This document shows, in pieces, positions 50,074 through 60,123 of a stretch of DNA of 64,000 nt; positions within the stretch are counted from its first letter, which is position 1, and each line of letters starts with the position of its first letter. The notes under the pieces were generated by a model. The model saw nothing but the letters and a program-made list of their open reading frames with translations, was not told the DNA's origin and did no database searches. Source of the DNA: Phycisphaerales bacterium (lineage in GTDB: Bacteria > Planctomycetota > Phycisphaerae > Phycisphaerales > UBA1924). The stretch covers positions 1 to 64,000 of the forward strand of contig JADLGW010000030.1 of NCBI GenBank assembly GCA_020849105.1. Direction: 5' to 3'. A program made the position numbers and the translations under genes.

Positions 50074-51930
50074 TCAGGGCTGCTTCAGCGACTCCGTGAT
50101 GCCGACTTCCTGGAGCCGGACCGAGGCGCGGTCGAGCGCCTCCTTGGCCCGGTGGAAGGCGTCCGAGTCCACGGACGCCCAGTCGGCATCACCGCGCAGC
50201 ACAAAGCCGCGCAGCGACGCGACCAGCCCATCCAGTTCCGCCGCGTAGGCCGCGTCAAGTTTGTCCCGGAACCGCTCCAGCCGCTCGCCGATCCACTTCA
50301 GGTCGAGTTTGGCGTTCACGACCAGGTCCACCACCCGGTGCCGCGTCAGGTCCTCCCGCGCGTGCGCGAGGGACTCGGCCTCCATCCGCGAAACCTCATC
50401 CCGCGTCAGCCCGTGGTTCGGAACCACCTGCAGCGACGCCCGCCGCCCGCTCCGCCGCTCGTGCGCCGACACCTGCAGGACACCGCTCGCATCCACCAGG
50501 AACTCGACCTCCAACTGCGGAATCCCCGCGGGCATCGGCGGCAGCCCCCGCAGGTGGAACTCCCCCAGGCGCCGGCAGTCCGCGGCCATCTCCCGCTCGC
50601 CCTGGTACACGCTCAGTTTGATCGAGGTCTGCCCGTCCACGCTGGTGGAGAACATCTCCGTCGCGCGGGCCGGCACCGTCGAGTTCCGCAGGATGAGTTT
50701 GGCGACCGCCCCGCCCACCGTCCCGACCCCCAGCGACAGCGGGATGACGTCCAGCAGCAGCGCGCCCTTCACAGCGCCGGAGAGCACCCCGGCCTGCACG
50801 GCCGCGCCGAGGGCCACCGCCAGGTCCGGGTGGATCGCCGTGTAGGGGACCAGCCCGAAGTACTCCTGCACACGGCGGCGCACCAGCGGGATCCGCGTGG
50901 AACCGCCCACCAGGATCACCGCGTCCAGCCCCCCCACCCCGCCCGCCCCCCCGGCCGTGCGGCGCAGGCGGGGCCCGGCATCGCGTACCGCACGCTCACA
51001 GCAGGCCATCGCCCGCGCGATCCACGGCTCCATCAGCCCTTCCAGTTCTCCGCGCGTCACGGTCCGGCGGTACTCCCCGCCCGATGCGATGGGCAGGCGA
51101 ACCTCCGCGGCGTCGAACTCGCTCAGCCGGCACTTGGCCGATTCCGCGGCCGCGACGGCCGCGCCCGTCGCCGCCGCCCCGCCGGATTCCCGCAGCAGCA
51201 GCGCCGCCAGCGCATGGTCCACGTCGTCCCCGCCCAGGTGCGTATCGCCGGCGGTGGACAGCACCTGGAAGAACTCCGTGCCCCCCGGCGCGCCCGGCGG
51301 CGTTCGCCGCAGGATCGACACGTCGAGCGTCCCGCCCCCCAGGTCGAAGACGGCCACCGTCTCCGCCCGGCCCCGGCGCGATTCGTCCCCGACTCCAAGC
51401 CCGTACGCCAGCGCCGCGGCCGTGGGTTCCGCGACGATCCGCACGGCGTCGAGCCCGGCAAGCCGCGCGGCGTCGCGAGTCGCCTGCCGCTGCGCATCGT
51501 CGAAGTACGCCGGCACCGTGATGACGGCCTTCCGCACCTCCGCGCCGAGTGCGGCCGATGCCCGGTCCCTGAGCGACCGAAGGATGACCGCCGACACCTC
51601 CTGCGGGCTCACCGTCTGCGACGGGGACAGTTTGATCCGGGCCGTCTGGTTCGGCCCCTCGACGATCCCGTACGGCAGGAAGGCCAGGTCCGCGCGCACA
51701 TCCGCCGGCGACCGCCCCATCAGCCGCTTCACGCTGGAGACCGTCGCCCCCTCTCCCGTTCCCTCGCGCGCCGCGTACCCTGCCGTCACCCCGCCGGCGC
51801 TGTACCGCACGACGCTCGGCAGCAGCGGCCTGCCCCGGTCATCCGGGATCACCCGCGGCCCGCCCTCATCGCACACCGCCACCAGACTGTTGGTGGTCCC
51901 CAGGTCGATACCGACGATCAGTTCGGGCAC
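50074..51930 (-). CDS. hscA: Hsp70 chaperone, HscA-like
   Basis: 618 residues, the length of HscA (616) rather than DnaK (~638). Nucleotide-binding domain: [14 protein letters not shown] at the N-terminus, [45 protein letters not shown] (region), [14 protein letters not shown] and [14 protein letters not shown]. The substrate domain follows with [14 protein letters not shown]. The LLPSVV and KRLMGRS wording matches HscA, which assists Fe-S transfer from IscU, but no isc genes are in the window. Start GTG 51930 has TATCGT five bases upstream (leaderless). It could also be a general DnaK paralogue. Confidence 0.88.
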   Translation of the reverse strand: MPELIVGIDLGTTNSLVAVCDEGGPRVIPDDRGRPLLPSVVRYSAGGVTAGYAAREGTGEGATVSSVKRLMGRSPADVRADLAFLPYGIVEGPNQTARIKLSPSQTVSPQEVSAVILRSLRDRASAALGAEVRKAVITVPAYFDDAQRQATRDAARLAGLDAVRIVAEPTAAALAYGLGVGDESRRGRAETVAVFDLGGGTLDVSILRRTPPGAPGGTEFFQVLSTAGDTHLGGDDVDHALAALLLRESGGAAATGAAVAAAESAKCRLSEFDAAEVRLPIASGGEYRRTVTRGELEGLMEPWIARAMACCERAVRDAGPRLRRTAGGAGGVGGLDAVILVGGSTRIPLVRRRVQEYFGLVPYTAIHPDLAVALGAAVQAGVLSGAVKGALLLDVIPLSLGVGTVGGAVAKLILRNSTVPARATEMFSTSVDGQTSIKLSVYQGEREMAADCRRLGEFHLRGLPPMPAGIPQLEVEFLVDASGVLQVSAHERRSGRRASLQVVPNHGLTRDEVSRMEAESLAHAREDLTRHRVVDLVVNAKLDLKWIGERLERFRDKLDAAYAAELDGLVASLRGFVLRGDADWASVDSDAFHRAKEALDRASVRLQEVGITESLKQP

Positions 51931-51980
51931 GGGGCACGATAGGTCGCGGCCACCCCGCCATGCCGCGTTACACTCCCGGC
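51931..51980. promoter_or_regulatory. Compact divergent promoter region between hscA-like and the lipoprotein gene
   Basis: Only 50 bp separate two GTG starts. Minus strand: TATCGT (51936-51941) five bases before GTG 51930. Plus strand: TACACT (51969-51974) six bases before GTG 51981. Both are placed to give leaderless mRNAs. Confidence 0.5.
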
Positions 51981-52478
51981 GTGTTGCGACCGATCCTGCT
52001 GCTGGCCCTCGTACTGGCGGGGTGCCACACGACCCTGCCCGACCCGGCCTCGCTCGCCGAGCGTCCTCACGACTTCGTGCTGGCGGCCACCGTGTACGCG
52101 CCGGCCCCGGCGGACGGTGCAACGCCGCGGGCCCGGCGTCCCGCTCGCTACATCGTGGAGGCCGACGCCACGCTCCGCACTTCGATCGGCCAGGGGTCCG
52201 GGGCGGACACGTTTCCGCCGCCCACCAGGGTGCTTTCGGGCCGCCAGTCCGACCGCCTCTGGGCCCTGCTCCGCGACTCTGGCCTGCTGGAGCCCGGCAA
52301 CCGCTACCTGCTGCCGGCGCCCGTGACCGAGGCCCCCGGCACTCTCGCGGCGGCGATCGATGTCACCTACCGCGGGGGGCGGGCGCACCTGCTCGTCCCC
52401 CTGGACGGGGCGGACGCGGAGTCGCTCGCGGCCGAGCGGCTCGTGGACGAACTGGCGGCCCTCTCCTGGATTGAGTGA
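51981..52478 (+). CDS. Putative lipoprotein, 165 residues
   Basis: From GTG 51981 the protein starts [15 protein letters not shown], a compact lipoprotein signal with the lipobox LAGC (Cys15), so it is probably lipid-anchored. The rest has no recognised domain. TACACT six bases upstream supports this start; ATG 51960, upstream of that hexamer, would give [11 protein letters not shown]... instead. Divergent from hscA-like, followed by pheT 40 bp downstream. Confidence 0.65.
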   Translation: MLRPILLLALVLAGCHTTLPDPASLAERPHDFVLAATVYAPAPADGATPRARRPARYIVEADATLRTSIGQGSGADTFPPPTRVLSGRQSDRLWALLRDSGLLEPGNRYLLPAPVTEAPGTLAAAIDVTYRGGRAHLLVPLDGADAESLAAERLVDELAALSWIE

Positions 52479-52518
52479 CGCCCGGGCGGCCGGCGAAACC
52501 ACCGTATGCTTTCGCCCC

Positions 52519-54627
52519 ATGAAGGCGAGCGTCCGCTGGCTCAACTCGCTCCTCTCCCCGGCCGACCTGACGCCCGATCAGGCCGACGCGGCGCTCACCA
52601 ACGCCGGCTTTCCCATCGACGCCCGCACGGCCGTCGGCGACGACACCCAGCTCGAGGTCGAGGTCACCAGCAACCGGGGCGACTGCCTGAGCCACTGCGG
52701 CCTGGCCCGCGAGATCGCCGCGAGCACGGGGCGCACACTCGTCCTTCCGCCCATGGCCGACCCGCTGAAGGGCGAGCCCGTCGGCGGCCTCCTCCGCCTT
52801 CGCAACACCGTGCCGGCGGAGTGCCCGCGATTCATCGCCATCGTGATCCGCGGCGTGAAGATCGCCCCGAGCCCGGCCTGGCTCCGCAAGGACCTCGAGG
52901 GCGCCGGGCAGCGTCCGCTGGGCAACGCCGTTGATGTCACGAACTGGCTGAACCTGGGCTTCGGGCAGCCCGCCCACGTCTTTGACTTGGCGAAGGTCGG
53001 CGGCGGCGAGATCGTGATCCGCCGCGCCCACCCCGGCGAGGCGCTCGCCACCCTGGACGGCAAGGTCCGCAAACTCGCCGGTGACGAGGTCGTGGTCGCC
53101 GACGCCGCCCGCGCCCTCTCGCTCGCCGGGGTCATGGGCGGCGCGGACTCGGAAGTCACCCCCGCCACGACCGACATCGTCCTGGAAGTTGCCACCTGGG
53201 ACCCCGTCGCCGTGCGCCGCGCCGCGCGTCGCCATGGCATCCGCAGCGACGCCAGCCACCGCTACGAGCGCATTGTGGACCCGCGCCCCTGCATGGAACT
53301 GGCACGCCGGGCCGCCGGGCTCATCGCCGGGCTCTGCGGCGGGCGCGTGTGCGAGGGCGAACTGGACGACGGCCCCCCGCTCCCGCCGGCCCGCACGATC
53401 ACCCTTCGCCCGCAGCGCTGCCGCGACATCCTGGGATACCCCGTGAGCGACGACGAAATCGCCGCTACGCTCGCGCGCCTCGACATCACGTCGGGTACCC
53501 CGCCACTCCGTGGCGGCTCTTCTCCTTCCCCCATCGCATTCAGCATCCCCTTCAACCGCCCCGATCTGGAGCGCGAGATCGACCTGATCGAAGAAGTCGG
53601 CCGCGTTGCGGGGCTGGCCCGCGTTCCGGTCCACGACCGGATCACGGTGCAGGTCCGGCCGCCTCAGGAATCCGAGCGGGCCGCCCGGGAGATCGCCGGC
53701 GCCCTCACCGCCCTCGGGTTTTTCGAGGCCGTCACCATCACGTTCATCACGCCGCGGCGGGCGGCCCTCTTTCTGCCCGACGGCTGCGGCACGATGGAGG
53801 TGAGCGACCAGACCCGGGCGAGCGAACCCACGCTCCGCCCCAGCATCCTCCCGAGCCTGCTGGCGTGCCGAAAGTCCAACCAGGACGCGGGCGTACACCA
53901 GCCCGGCGGCGTGCGGCTTTTTGAGACGGCATCGACGTTCCTGACGAGCCCACGGGGTGAGCGGGCGGGTTCTTCCGCGCTCGTCGAAACCCGCCGCCTC
54001 GCTCTCGTTCTCGACGTGCCGGGTGGCGCCCGCCCGGGAGTCGCCGAGTGTGAGCACGCCGTGCGGCTTCTTCGGGGCGCCATCGAACACGTCGCCCGCA
54101 CCGTCGCGGGGCGCGATGCCGCCCTCCGTGTGGAATCGGTCGAACCCGGCTGCCCGGGCTTTGACCCCGCGGCGTGCGCCCGCGTGTCGCTCGGCGGGAA
54201 GGCCATCGGGCACTACGGCCTGCTCGCCCCGGCGGCGCAGGCGGAGTTCGACCTGGCCTCCCGCGTCGCCCTCGGTGAACTCGACCTGGCGCCGCTGACC
54301 GACCTCTACCCGCCGAAGGCCGCCCCGGTCGCGCTCCCGCAGTACCCGGCCATCGAGCGCGACGTCTCGCTCCTGCTGGACGATGCCGTGCCCTGGTCCC
54401 GCGTCGCTGAACTTGTCGGGTCCGCCGGGCTGGACCGCCTGGAGTCGCTGGAGTTCGTCGGCTCCTACCGGGGCAGGCAGGTCAGCCCCGGCAAGAAATC
54501 CGTCACGCTCCGTCTCCGCTTCCGCGACCCGGAGCGCACGCTCCGCCATGAAGACGCCGATGGGCAGGTGAGGGCCGTCATTGATCTGGCCGCCGCCCGG
54601 CTCGGGGCGTCGCTCCGGGCCTCGTAG
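52519..54627 (+). CDS. pheT: Phenylalanyl-tRNA synthetase beta subunit without the EMAP/B2 tRNA-binding domain
   Basis: 702 residues versus ~795 in E. coli. The B1 start (MKASVRWLNSLLSPADLTPDQ) runs directly into EVEVTSNRGDCLSHCGLAREIA by about residue 48-70; the ~100-residue OB/EMAP domain with HPNADKL-type motif is missing. B3/B4 editing (HASVHR-like DASHRYERIVDPR), B5 and the C-terminal ferredoxin-like anticodon domain (YPAIERDVSLLLDD ... SVTLRLRFRDPERTL) are present. A 7-bp hairpin CCGCCAC-TCC-GTGGCGG (53500-53516) lies in the coding region at TPPLRGG. TATGCT eight bases before ATG 52519. pheS is not adjacent. Confidence 0.93.
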   Translation: MKASVRWLNSLLSPADLTPDQADAALTNAGFPIDARTAVGDDTQLEVEVTSNRGDCLSHCGLAREIAASTGRTLVLPPMADPLKGEPVGGLLRLRNTVPAECPRFIAIVIRGVKIAPSPAWLRKDLEGAGQRPLGNAVDVTNWLNLGFGQPAHVFDLAKVGGGEIVIRRAHPGEALATLDGKVRKLAGDEVVVADAARALSLAGVMGGADSEVTPATTDIVLEVATWDPVAVRRAARRHGIRSDASHRYERIVDPRPCMELARRAAGLIAGLCGGRVCEGELDDGPPLPPARTITLRPQRCRDILGYPVSDDEIAATLARLDITSGTPPLRGGSSPSPIAFSIPFNRPDLEREIDLIEEVGRVAGLARVPVHDRITVQVRPPQESERAAREIAGALTALGFFEAVTITFITPRRAALFLPDGCGTMEVSDQTRASEPTLRPSILPSLLACRKSNQDAGVHQPGGVRLFETASTFLTSPRGERAGSSALVETRRLALVLDVPGGARPGVAECEHAVRLLRGAIEHVARTVAGRDAALRVESVEPGCPGFDPAACARVSLGGKAIGHYGLLAPAAQAEFDLASRVALGELDLAPLTDLYPPKAAPVALPQYPAIERDVSLLLDDAVPWSRVAELVGSAGLDRLESLEFVGSYRGRQVSPGKKSVTLRLRFRDPERTLRHEDADGQVRAVIDLAAARLGASLRAS

Positions 54628-54775
54628 GAGTCGCGACCACGAGGGAGCGCTCCACGGCTGACCGGCCCGGCCGCTCACGCCCGAGAAATTTCCTGTCGGT
54701 CCGCCGAACCTCCCGGCGCACGCCAAAGTAGCCCCGATATCATCCGGCAGCCAATGCCGGCCCGGAGGGTCGCCG

Positions 54776-55756
54776 ATGAGCACTTCAAGCACCGCGCGGA
54801 AGGGAGTCCTGACCATGAACAGCCCAGTGAAGGTCGATCCCCGCCCCAGGACGGAGGCCGCTGCGAAGCAGGCCCAGGCGGACCGCCCTCTCATCTGGGT
54901 CAACGGTGAACTGCTCCCGAAGTCGCAGGCCATGGTCAGCGTCTACGACCACGGGCTGCTCTACGGCGACGGGGTGTTCGAGGGCATCCGCGTGTACCGC
55001 GGCCGCATCTTCAAGTGCGAGCAGCACATGGAACGCCTGTGGAAATCCGCCGAGGGCATCCGGCTGAAAGTCCCGATCAGCCGGGAGGAGATGGTCTCCG
55101 TCCAGCGCCGCTGCATCGAGGCCAACGAGATCACCGAGGGCTACATCCGCCTGGTCGTCACCCGCGGCATGGGCACGCTGGGGCTGGACCCGCGCAAGTG
55201 CCCCGTGCCCGGCGTCATCTGCATCGCGGACCAGATCCGGCTCTACGCGCCCGAACTGTACGAGAAGGGCATGCGGGTCGTGCTCGCCAAGCGTCCGCGG
55301 GTCCCCATCGACTGCCTGGACCCGCGCGTCAAGAGCCTCAACTACCTCAACAACATCCTGGCCAAATGCGAGGCCATCGATGCCGGCTGCGACGAGGCCA
55401 TCATGCTGACCACCGACGGCTACGTCGCCGAATGCACCGGCGACAACATCTTCTGGATCAAGGGCGGCAGGGTCTACACCCCGCCGTCGGACGTCGGCAT
55501 CCTCGAGGGCATCACCCGCCAGTTCGTGATGAAGGAACTCTGCCCGGCCCTGGGCCTCTCGTGCGTCGAGAAGAAGGTGAGGATCACGGAAGTCCTTAAG
55601 GCCGATGAGGTCTTCCTCACCGGTTCCGCGGCCGAGATCATCAGTGTTACACAGATCGACGACGCCAAGATCTCGGATGGCGAGGGACCGATCACCAGGC
55701 GCCTCCGCCAGCAGTTCCGCACGGTCGTCACCGGCGATCACGTCCCGGAGGATTGA
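54776..55756 (+). CDS. ilvE: Class IV aminotransferase, branched-chain aminotransferase-like
   Basis: 326 residues. PLP fold type IV: SVYDHGLLYGDGVFEGIRVYRGRIFK (region ~60-85), the Schiff-base Lys in RVKSLNYLNNILAK (about 188-201), and the phosphate-binding CTGDNIFWIKGG and FLTGSAAEIISVT. The family includes branched-chain and D-amino acid aminotransferases; the SLNYLNN wording and length favour the branched-chain type. ATG 54776 is supported by GGAGGG six bases upstream. The N-terminal 35 residues are a low-complexity extension. TATCAT at 54738-54743 may be the -10. Confidence 0.88.
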   Translation: MSTSSTARKGVLTMNSPVKVDPRPRTEAAAKQAQADRPLIWVNGELLPKSQAMVSVYDHGLLYGDGVFEGIRVYRGRIFKCEQHMERLWKSAEGIRLKVPISREEMVSVQRRCIEANEITEGYIRLVVTRGMGTLGLDPRKCPVPGVICIADQIRLYAPELYEKGMRVVLAKRPRVPIDCLDPRVKSLNYLNNILAKCEAIDAGCDEAIMLTTDGYVAECTGDNIFWIKGGRVYTPPSDVGILEGITRQFVMKELCPALGLSCVEKKVRITEVLKADEVFLTGSAAEIISVTQIDDAKISDGEGPITRRLRQQFRTVVTGDHVPED

Positions 55757-55783
55757 CGGCGCCGGCCGGTGCCCGAGCCGGGT

Positions 55784-58153
55784 TCACGGCCCCAGCGCCG
55801 CCAGCGCCGCGCGGCACTCGCCCTCCAGCGTCCGGCTGTCGTCGGGCCTGGCCCGGAGACGGGCGATGGACTCCTCGTAGATCGCCCGGGCACCCCCCGT
55901 GTCGCCGCGAGCCGCCAGCACGTCGCCCAGCGTCTTCATCGCGTGCGTGACCTGCACATGCTCCGCCCCCAGCACCTCGCTGCGGATGCTGATCGCGTCG
56001 CGGCACAGCGCCTCCGCCTCGTCGTACTCGCCCCGCGGCCACAGCACCTTCGCCAGCGTCAACTCGCCCTGCGTGATCGCGGAGTGCCGGTTACCCAGGA
56101 TCGCCTTGCGCATCGCGATCCCCTCGCGCAGCGGTCCCTCGGCGCCGCCCGGGTCGCCCCGCTCCACGCGGATTCCGCCCAGGGTATACAGCAGGCCCGC
56201 GATCCCCGTACTCGCCCGGTCGGGCGGCCGCCGGAAGATCGCCAGGGCCTCCAGGATCGTCCGCTCCGCGCCGGCCAGGTCCCCCTCCTCCTTCTGCACC
56301 AGGGACAGGGTCAGCAGCCCGGCCCCGACGTTCTCATCATCCCCACCCGCCAGCACCCGCCGCTGCGCCAGCGTGCTCCGCGCCAGCGCCCCCGCCTCCG
56401 CGACGCGACTCTTGTCCCGGGGTTCGATCAGGCACAGCGCCAGCGCCTCCCGCGTCTCCAGGACCGCCAGGCTGTCCTCACCGAGTGTCTCGATCTGGAT
56501 CTCAAGGGCGCGACGGTAGATGCCCTCCGCGGCGTTTGCATCGCCGCGTTCCTGCCGGAGCATCGCCAGGGCCACCATGCTCTCGGCCACTTTTGGGTGG
56601 CGATCTCCCAGCACGGACGTGCGGGCCGCCAGCGCGGCCACGAACAGCGGCTCCGCCTGGTCGTACAGCCCGAGCGCCTGGTAGGTGCGGGCAACCGTTT
56701 GGAGCACGTCCGCCCGCACCAGCGGCTGGTCGCCCAGCATCCGCTCCGCATCGCCGGCGGCGCGGCCCAGCAGGAACCGCAGGATCGATGGGTCCAGCCC
56801 CTCCGTGAAGGTCGGCTGGGCCGCGGCGAGCATCCGGTCGAACACGCCGCTGTAGGCCAGCGCCGCCCGGGCGTTCCCGGTCGCCAGCCGCTCCGCGGCC
56901 CGTGCCCGCACGAGCATCACCCCGGTTCCGACCAGCCCGGCCGACAGCGCCGCCACCACGCCGCAAACCCCGGCGACAAGCGCCCGGTGCCGGCGCGTGA
57001 ACTTGCGCACCCGGTACGCGGCGCTCGGGGGTCGGGCCAGGATCGGCTCGTCACGCAGGTGCCGCCGGATGTCGTCGGCCAGCGCCGCCGCGGACGGGTA
57101 CCGCCGCGACGGGTCCCTTTCCATCGCCTTCCCGACGATCGTCGCCACATCGCCGCGGAACACCCGGTCCACCGACGAAATGGGCAGCGGCTCCTCGTCG
57201 TGGATCACCCGCGCCGCCTCGTGCACGAGTTTGTGCCGCAGGTCGTGCGGTGTGCGGCCCGTGAGCAGTTCGTACATCACCACGCCCAGCGAGTACACGT
57301 CCGCCCGTGCATCCACGCCGGTGCCGCCGCCGGCCTGCTCCGGGCTCATGTAGGCGAGCGTCCCGATCAGGTGCCCCGCCGTCATCCGCGTCATCGTGGC
57401 GGCGCCGCCGCCGGACACATGGGCAATCCCGAAATCCAGGACCTTCGGGCGGCCCGTCGCCCGCCCATCGGCGTCCGTCGCCTCCTCCACAAGGATGTTC
57501 GCGGGCTTGAGGTCGCGGTGCACCAGCCCACGCTCGTGGGCGTGCTGCACCGCGTCGCACACCAGCGCCACCAGCCGCAGGCGTTCGTCCGCCGGGAGTC
57601 CGTGCGCAGACGCGAACTCTGTGAGCGTCCGCCCCCGCACCAGTTCCATCGCAAAGAACGGCCGTACCCCGTCCGACGGTTGCCCCCCGGGCACAGCCAC
57701 CCGGGCCGTCCCCGCCTCGAAGATGTGCGCGATCCCCGGGTGCTGCAGCCTGCCCAGCACCTGCGCCTCGCGCTGGAACCGCCGCAGCACCGCCGGACCG
57801 GCCGCCTCCGATCGGATCACCTTCAGCGCGACCGACCGGCTCGGGCTCTCCTGACGCGCCAGATACACCACCCCCATCCCGCCCCCGCCCAGCACGCCCT
57901 GCACTTCATACCCCGCCAGGCGCGTCCCCGGCGGCAACGTCTCATCCGCGCCGTCCGTCGGCTCCGGGATCGGCCCGGCCAGCACCCCCCGCGTCATGAA
58001 CCCATCCGCGGACTCCAGGTGCCCAAGCAGCGACTCGACCTCCCGGCGCAGCCCCGTATCGCCGTTGCACCGCGAGGCCAGGAAAGCCACCCGCTCACCC
58101 GCGGGCAGCGCCGACACCTCGTCCAGCAAATCGACCGCCGTCGGCGCCTTCAA
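55784..58153 (-). CDS. Membrane serine/threonine protein kinase with TPR sensor domain
   Basis: 789 residues from TTG 58153, which overlaps the sigma-factor stop as TTGA; GTG 58195 or 58213 would overlap it more. The kinase domain has LGGGGMGVVYLARQ, VALKVI, HRDLKPANILVE, DFGIAHVSG and the APE-equivalent MSPEQ. After it, HRALVAGVCGVVAALSAGLVGTGVML is a single membrane helix, then about eight TPR-type units of 42 residues outside (ALGLYDQAEPLFVAALAARTSVLGDRHP region). Such kinases are paired with ECF sigma factors in planctomycetes and probably regulate them by phosphorylation. Confidence 0.92.
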   Translation of the reverse strand: MKAPTAVDLLDEVSALPAGERVAFLASRCNGDTGLRREVESLLGHLESADGFMTRGVLAGPIPEPTDGADETLPPGTRLAGYEVQGVLGGGGMGVVYLARQESPSRSVALKVIRSEAAGPAVLRRFQREAQVLGRLQHPGIAHIFEAGTARVAVPGGQPSDGVRPFFAMELVRGRTLTEFASAHGLPADERLRLVALVCDAVQHAHERGLVHRDLKPANILVEEATDADGRATGRPKVLDFGIAHVSGGGAATMTRMTAGHLIGTLAYMSPEQAGGGTGVDARADVYSLGVVMYELLTGRTPHDLRHKLVHEAARVIHDEEPLPISSVDRVFRGDVATIVGKAMERDPSRRYPSAAALADDIRRHLRDEPILARPPSAAYRVRKFTRRHRALVAGVCGVVAALSAGLVGTGVMLVRARAAERLATGNARAALAYSGVFDRMLAAAQPTFTEGLDPSILRFLLGRAAGDAERMLGDQPLVRADVLQTVARTYQALGLYDQAEPLFVAALAARTSVLGDRHPKVAESMVALAMLRQERGDANAAEGIYRRALEIQIETLGEDSLAVLETREALALCLIEPRDKSRVAEAGALARSTLAQRRVLAGGDDENVGAGLLTLSLVQKEEGDLAGAERTILEALAIFRRPPDRASTGIAGLLYTLGGIRVERGDPGGAEGPLREGIAMRKAILGNRHSAITQGELTLAKVLWPRGEYDEAEALCRDAISIRSEVLGAEHVQVTHAMKTLGDVLAARGDTGGARAIYEESIARLRARPDDSRTLEGECRAALAALGP

Positions 58154-58758
58154 GGGGGCCCGCCCGGCCCGCCGCCGATGGCCCGGTGCAGCCACGCCCG
58201 GGCATAGTTCCACTCCGCCTTCACCGTCGTGGCCCCGATACCCAGTGCCGCGGCCGTGTCATCGAGCCCCAGGCCCGCAAAGTAGCGCAGCATGACCACG
58301 CGGTAGACCCGTGGGTTGTGGGATTCGAGCGCCGTCAGGGCTTCATCCAGTGCCAGCATGTCCTCCGGCTCCTCCGCGATCCCCGCCGCGGGCTCGTCCG
58401 CCAGGTCCACCCGGCCTCTCCCGCCTCCGCGCTTGATCCGCCCACGGGCACGCGCCCGCTCCACAAGAATGCGACGCATCGCCAGGGCGGCGGCAGCAAA
58501 AAAATGTCCGCGGCTGTCCCACCTGAGTTCCGCGCCCCCGCCGGGCCCCAGGAGCCGCAGGTACGCCTCGTGGACCAGCGCCGTGGGCTGGAGCGTCTGC
58601 CCGGGCGCCTCGCGCCCGATCTGCCCCCGTGCCAGGAGCCGCAGTTCGTCGTACACCAGCGGCAGCAACTGCTCCGAGGCCAGGCGGTCTCCCAGGGTGG
58701 CCGCGCGGAGCATCCGGGTCGCGTCTTGGGCGGGAGACGGAGGGGGCGGGAGGGACAC
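58150..58758 (-). CDS. ECF-type RNA polymerase sigma factor
   Basis: 202 residues. Regions 2 and 4 are recognisable: VYDELRLLARGQIGREAPG and PTALVHEAYLRLLG in region 2, and RVVMLRYFAGLGLDDTAAALGIGATTVKAEWNYARAWL in region 4 (described as a region). The ARG..RE.PG..LQPTALVHEAYLRL pattern is that of the TIGR02999-type sigma group that accompanies Ser/Thr kinases in planctomycetes. GTG 58758. The kinase follows with a four-base overlap, so the two are co-regulated. Confidence 0.92.
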   Translation of the reverse strand: MSLPPPPSPAQDATRMLRAATLGDRLASEQLLPLVYDELRLLARGQIGREAPGQTLQPTALVHEAYLRLLGPGGGAELRWDSRGHFFAAAALAMRRILVERARARGRIKRGGGRGRVDLADEPAAGIAEEPEDMLALDEALTALESHNPRVYRVVMLRYFAGLGLDDTAAALGIGATTVKAEWNYARAWLHRAIGGGPGGPP

Positions 58759-58821
58759 GGGCGCTCCAGGTTTACCGGCCGCCGTATTGTCGCCGGAATC
58801 GCCCCCGCCGCAAGCCCGTTG

Positions 58822-60123
58822 TCACATCTTCTGCTCTGTCCCGGAACGCCCGGCCACCGCCACCGCCACCGCGGCGTCCCCGGTCACGTTCACGACGGTC
58901 CGGCACATGTCCAGAACCCGGTCCACCGCCAGGATCAGCGCGATCCCCTCCGCCGGCACCCCCACCGAACGGAGCACGACAATCAGCATGACCATCCCGC
59001 CCGACGGAATCCCCGGGGTTCCGATCGCCGACAGCACGGCCGTGAACACGATCGACGCCTGCGCGGGCAGCGGCAGGTCCATGCCGTAGAACTGGGCCAG
59101 GAACACCGTCGCGACCGCCTGCATCAGCGCCGTCCCGTCCATGTTGATCTTGGCGCCCATCGCGCACACGAACCCGGTGATGTCCCCCGGAACGCCGAGC
59201 CGGTCGCGCACGTTCTGGATCGTCACCGGCAGCGTCGCCGCGGAACTGGAACTGCTGAACGCGACCATCTGGACCTGCGCGATCCCCCGGAAGAAGCGGC
59301 GCAGCGGGATCGGGCTGAAGACCTTCACCACCAGCGGGTAGAGCACAAACTGGATCAGGGCGAGCCCCAGGAGCACCGTCAGGCAGTATGCCCCGAGGGA
59401 CTTCAGGACGTGGAACCCCAGCGTCGCGGCGATCGGGACAAGCAGGCAGAACACGCCGACCGGCGCCGTGCGCATGATCCCGCGCACGATCATGATGAAC
59501 CCTTCGTTCAGCGCGTCGAGCGCCTCGTACAGCGGGCGCGTCCGCTCCCGCGGCAGCAGGCTCAGCCCGATCCCCAGCATGAGCGTGAACACCACCACCT
59601 GGATCATGTCGCCCTCGGCCATGGCGCGCACCGGGTTGGTGGGCATCGCGTCGCGCACCAGGTCCCACCCGCTGATCTTCCCGGCGCGGCTGGACATGTC
59701 CGCGGCGTCCGGGCGGGCCGTCTCCCGCAGCAGCGCCTCCCGCGCCTCCGGGCTGATGAACCGGTCGCTGCCCGGCTTGATCAGGTTGACGAGCGTCAGC
59801 CCCAGCCCCACGCTGATGAACGCCGTGCACGCGAAGATGGCGATCGTCCTGAGCCCGACCCGCCCGAGCGCCTTCGGGTCCCCCAGCGACCCCAGCGCCA
59901 GGATCAGCGCCAGCACGATGATCGGCACCGCGATGAACTGCAGCGACCGCTTGAACAACTCGCCCAGCAGCCAGTTGAGCCGGACGACGGAGTCGATCAC
60001 CCCCGCGCCAAGGCCGTCGCCCGCGACCTCCCGGACCGCGGGGCCGTACCGGTTCAGCACCAGCCCGGCGCACAGCCCCAGCGCCAGCCCGATCAGGATC
60101 TGCCAGTGGAGCGCAAGCCTCAT
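58822..60123 (-). CDS. Dicarboxylate/amino acid:cation symporter (DAACS, GltP/DctA type)
   Basis: 433 residues with about eight membrane helices and two re-entrant loops. The serine-rich motif AFSSSSSAATLPVT, the unwound NMDGTALMQAV segment and the GIPSGGMVM and DRVLDMCRTVVNVTGDAAVAV motifs are typical of glutamate/C4-dicarboxylate transporters. It imports acidic amino acids or dicarboxylates with Na+ or H+. ATG 60123 has TACGCT (minus strand, 60130-60135) exactly six bases upstream, a leaderless arrangement. Confidence 0.94.
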   Translation of the reverse strand: MRLALHWQILIGLALGLCAGLVLNRYGPAVREVAGDGLGAGVIDSVVRLNWLLGELFKRSLQFIAVPIIVLALILALGSLGDPKALGRVGLRTIAIFACTAFISVGLGLTLVNLIKPGSDRFISPEAREALLRETARPDAADMSSRAGKISGWDLVRDAMPTNPVRAMAEGDMIQVVVFTLMLGIGLSLLPRERTRPLYEALDALNEGFIMIVRGIMRTAPVGVFCLLVPIAATLGFHVLKSLGAYCLTVLLGLALIQFVLYPLVVKVFSPIPLRRFFRGIAQVQMVAFSSSSSAATLPVTIQNVRDRLGVPGDITGFVCAMGAKINMDGTALMQAVATVFLAQFYGMDLPLPAQASIVFTAVLSAIGTPGIPSGGMVMLIVVLRSVGVPAEGIALILAVDRVLDMCRTVVNVTGDAAVAVAVAGRSGTEQKM

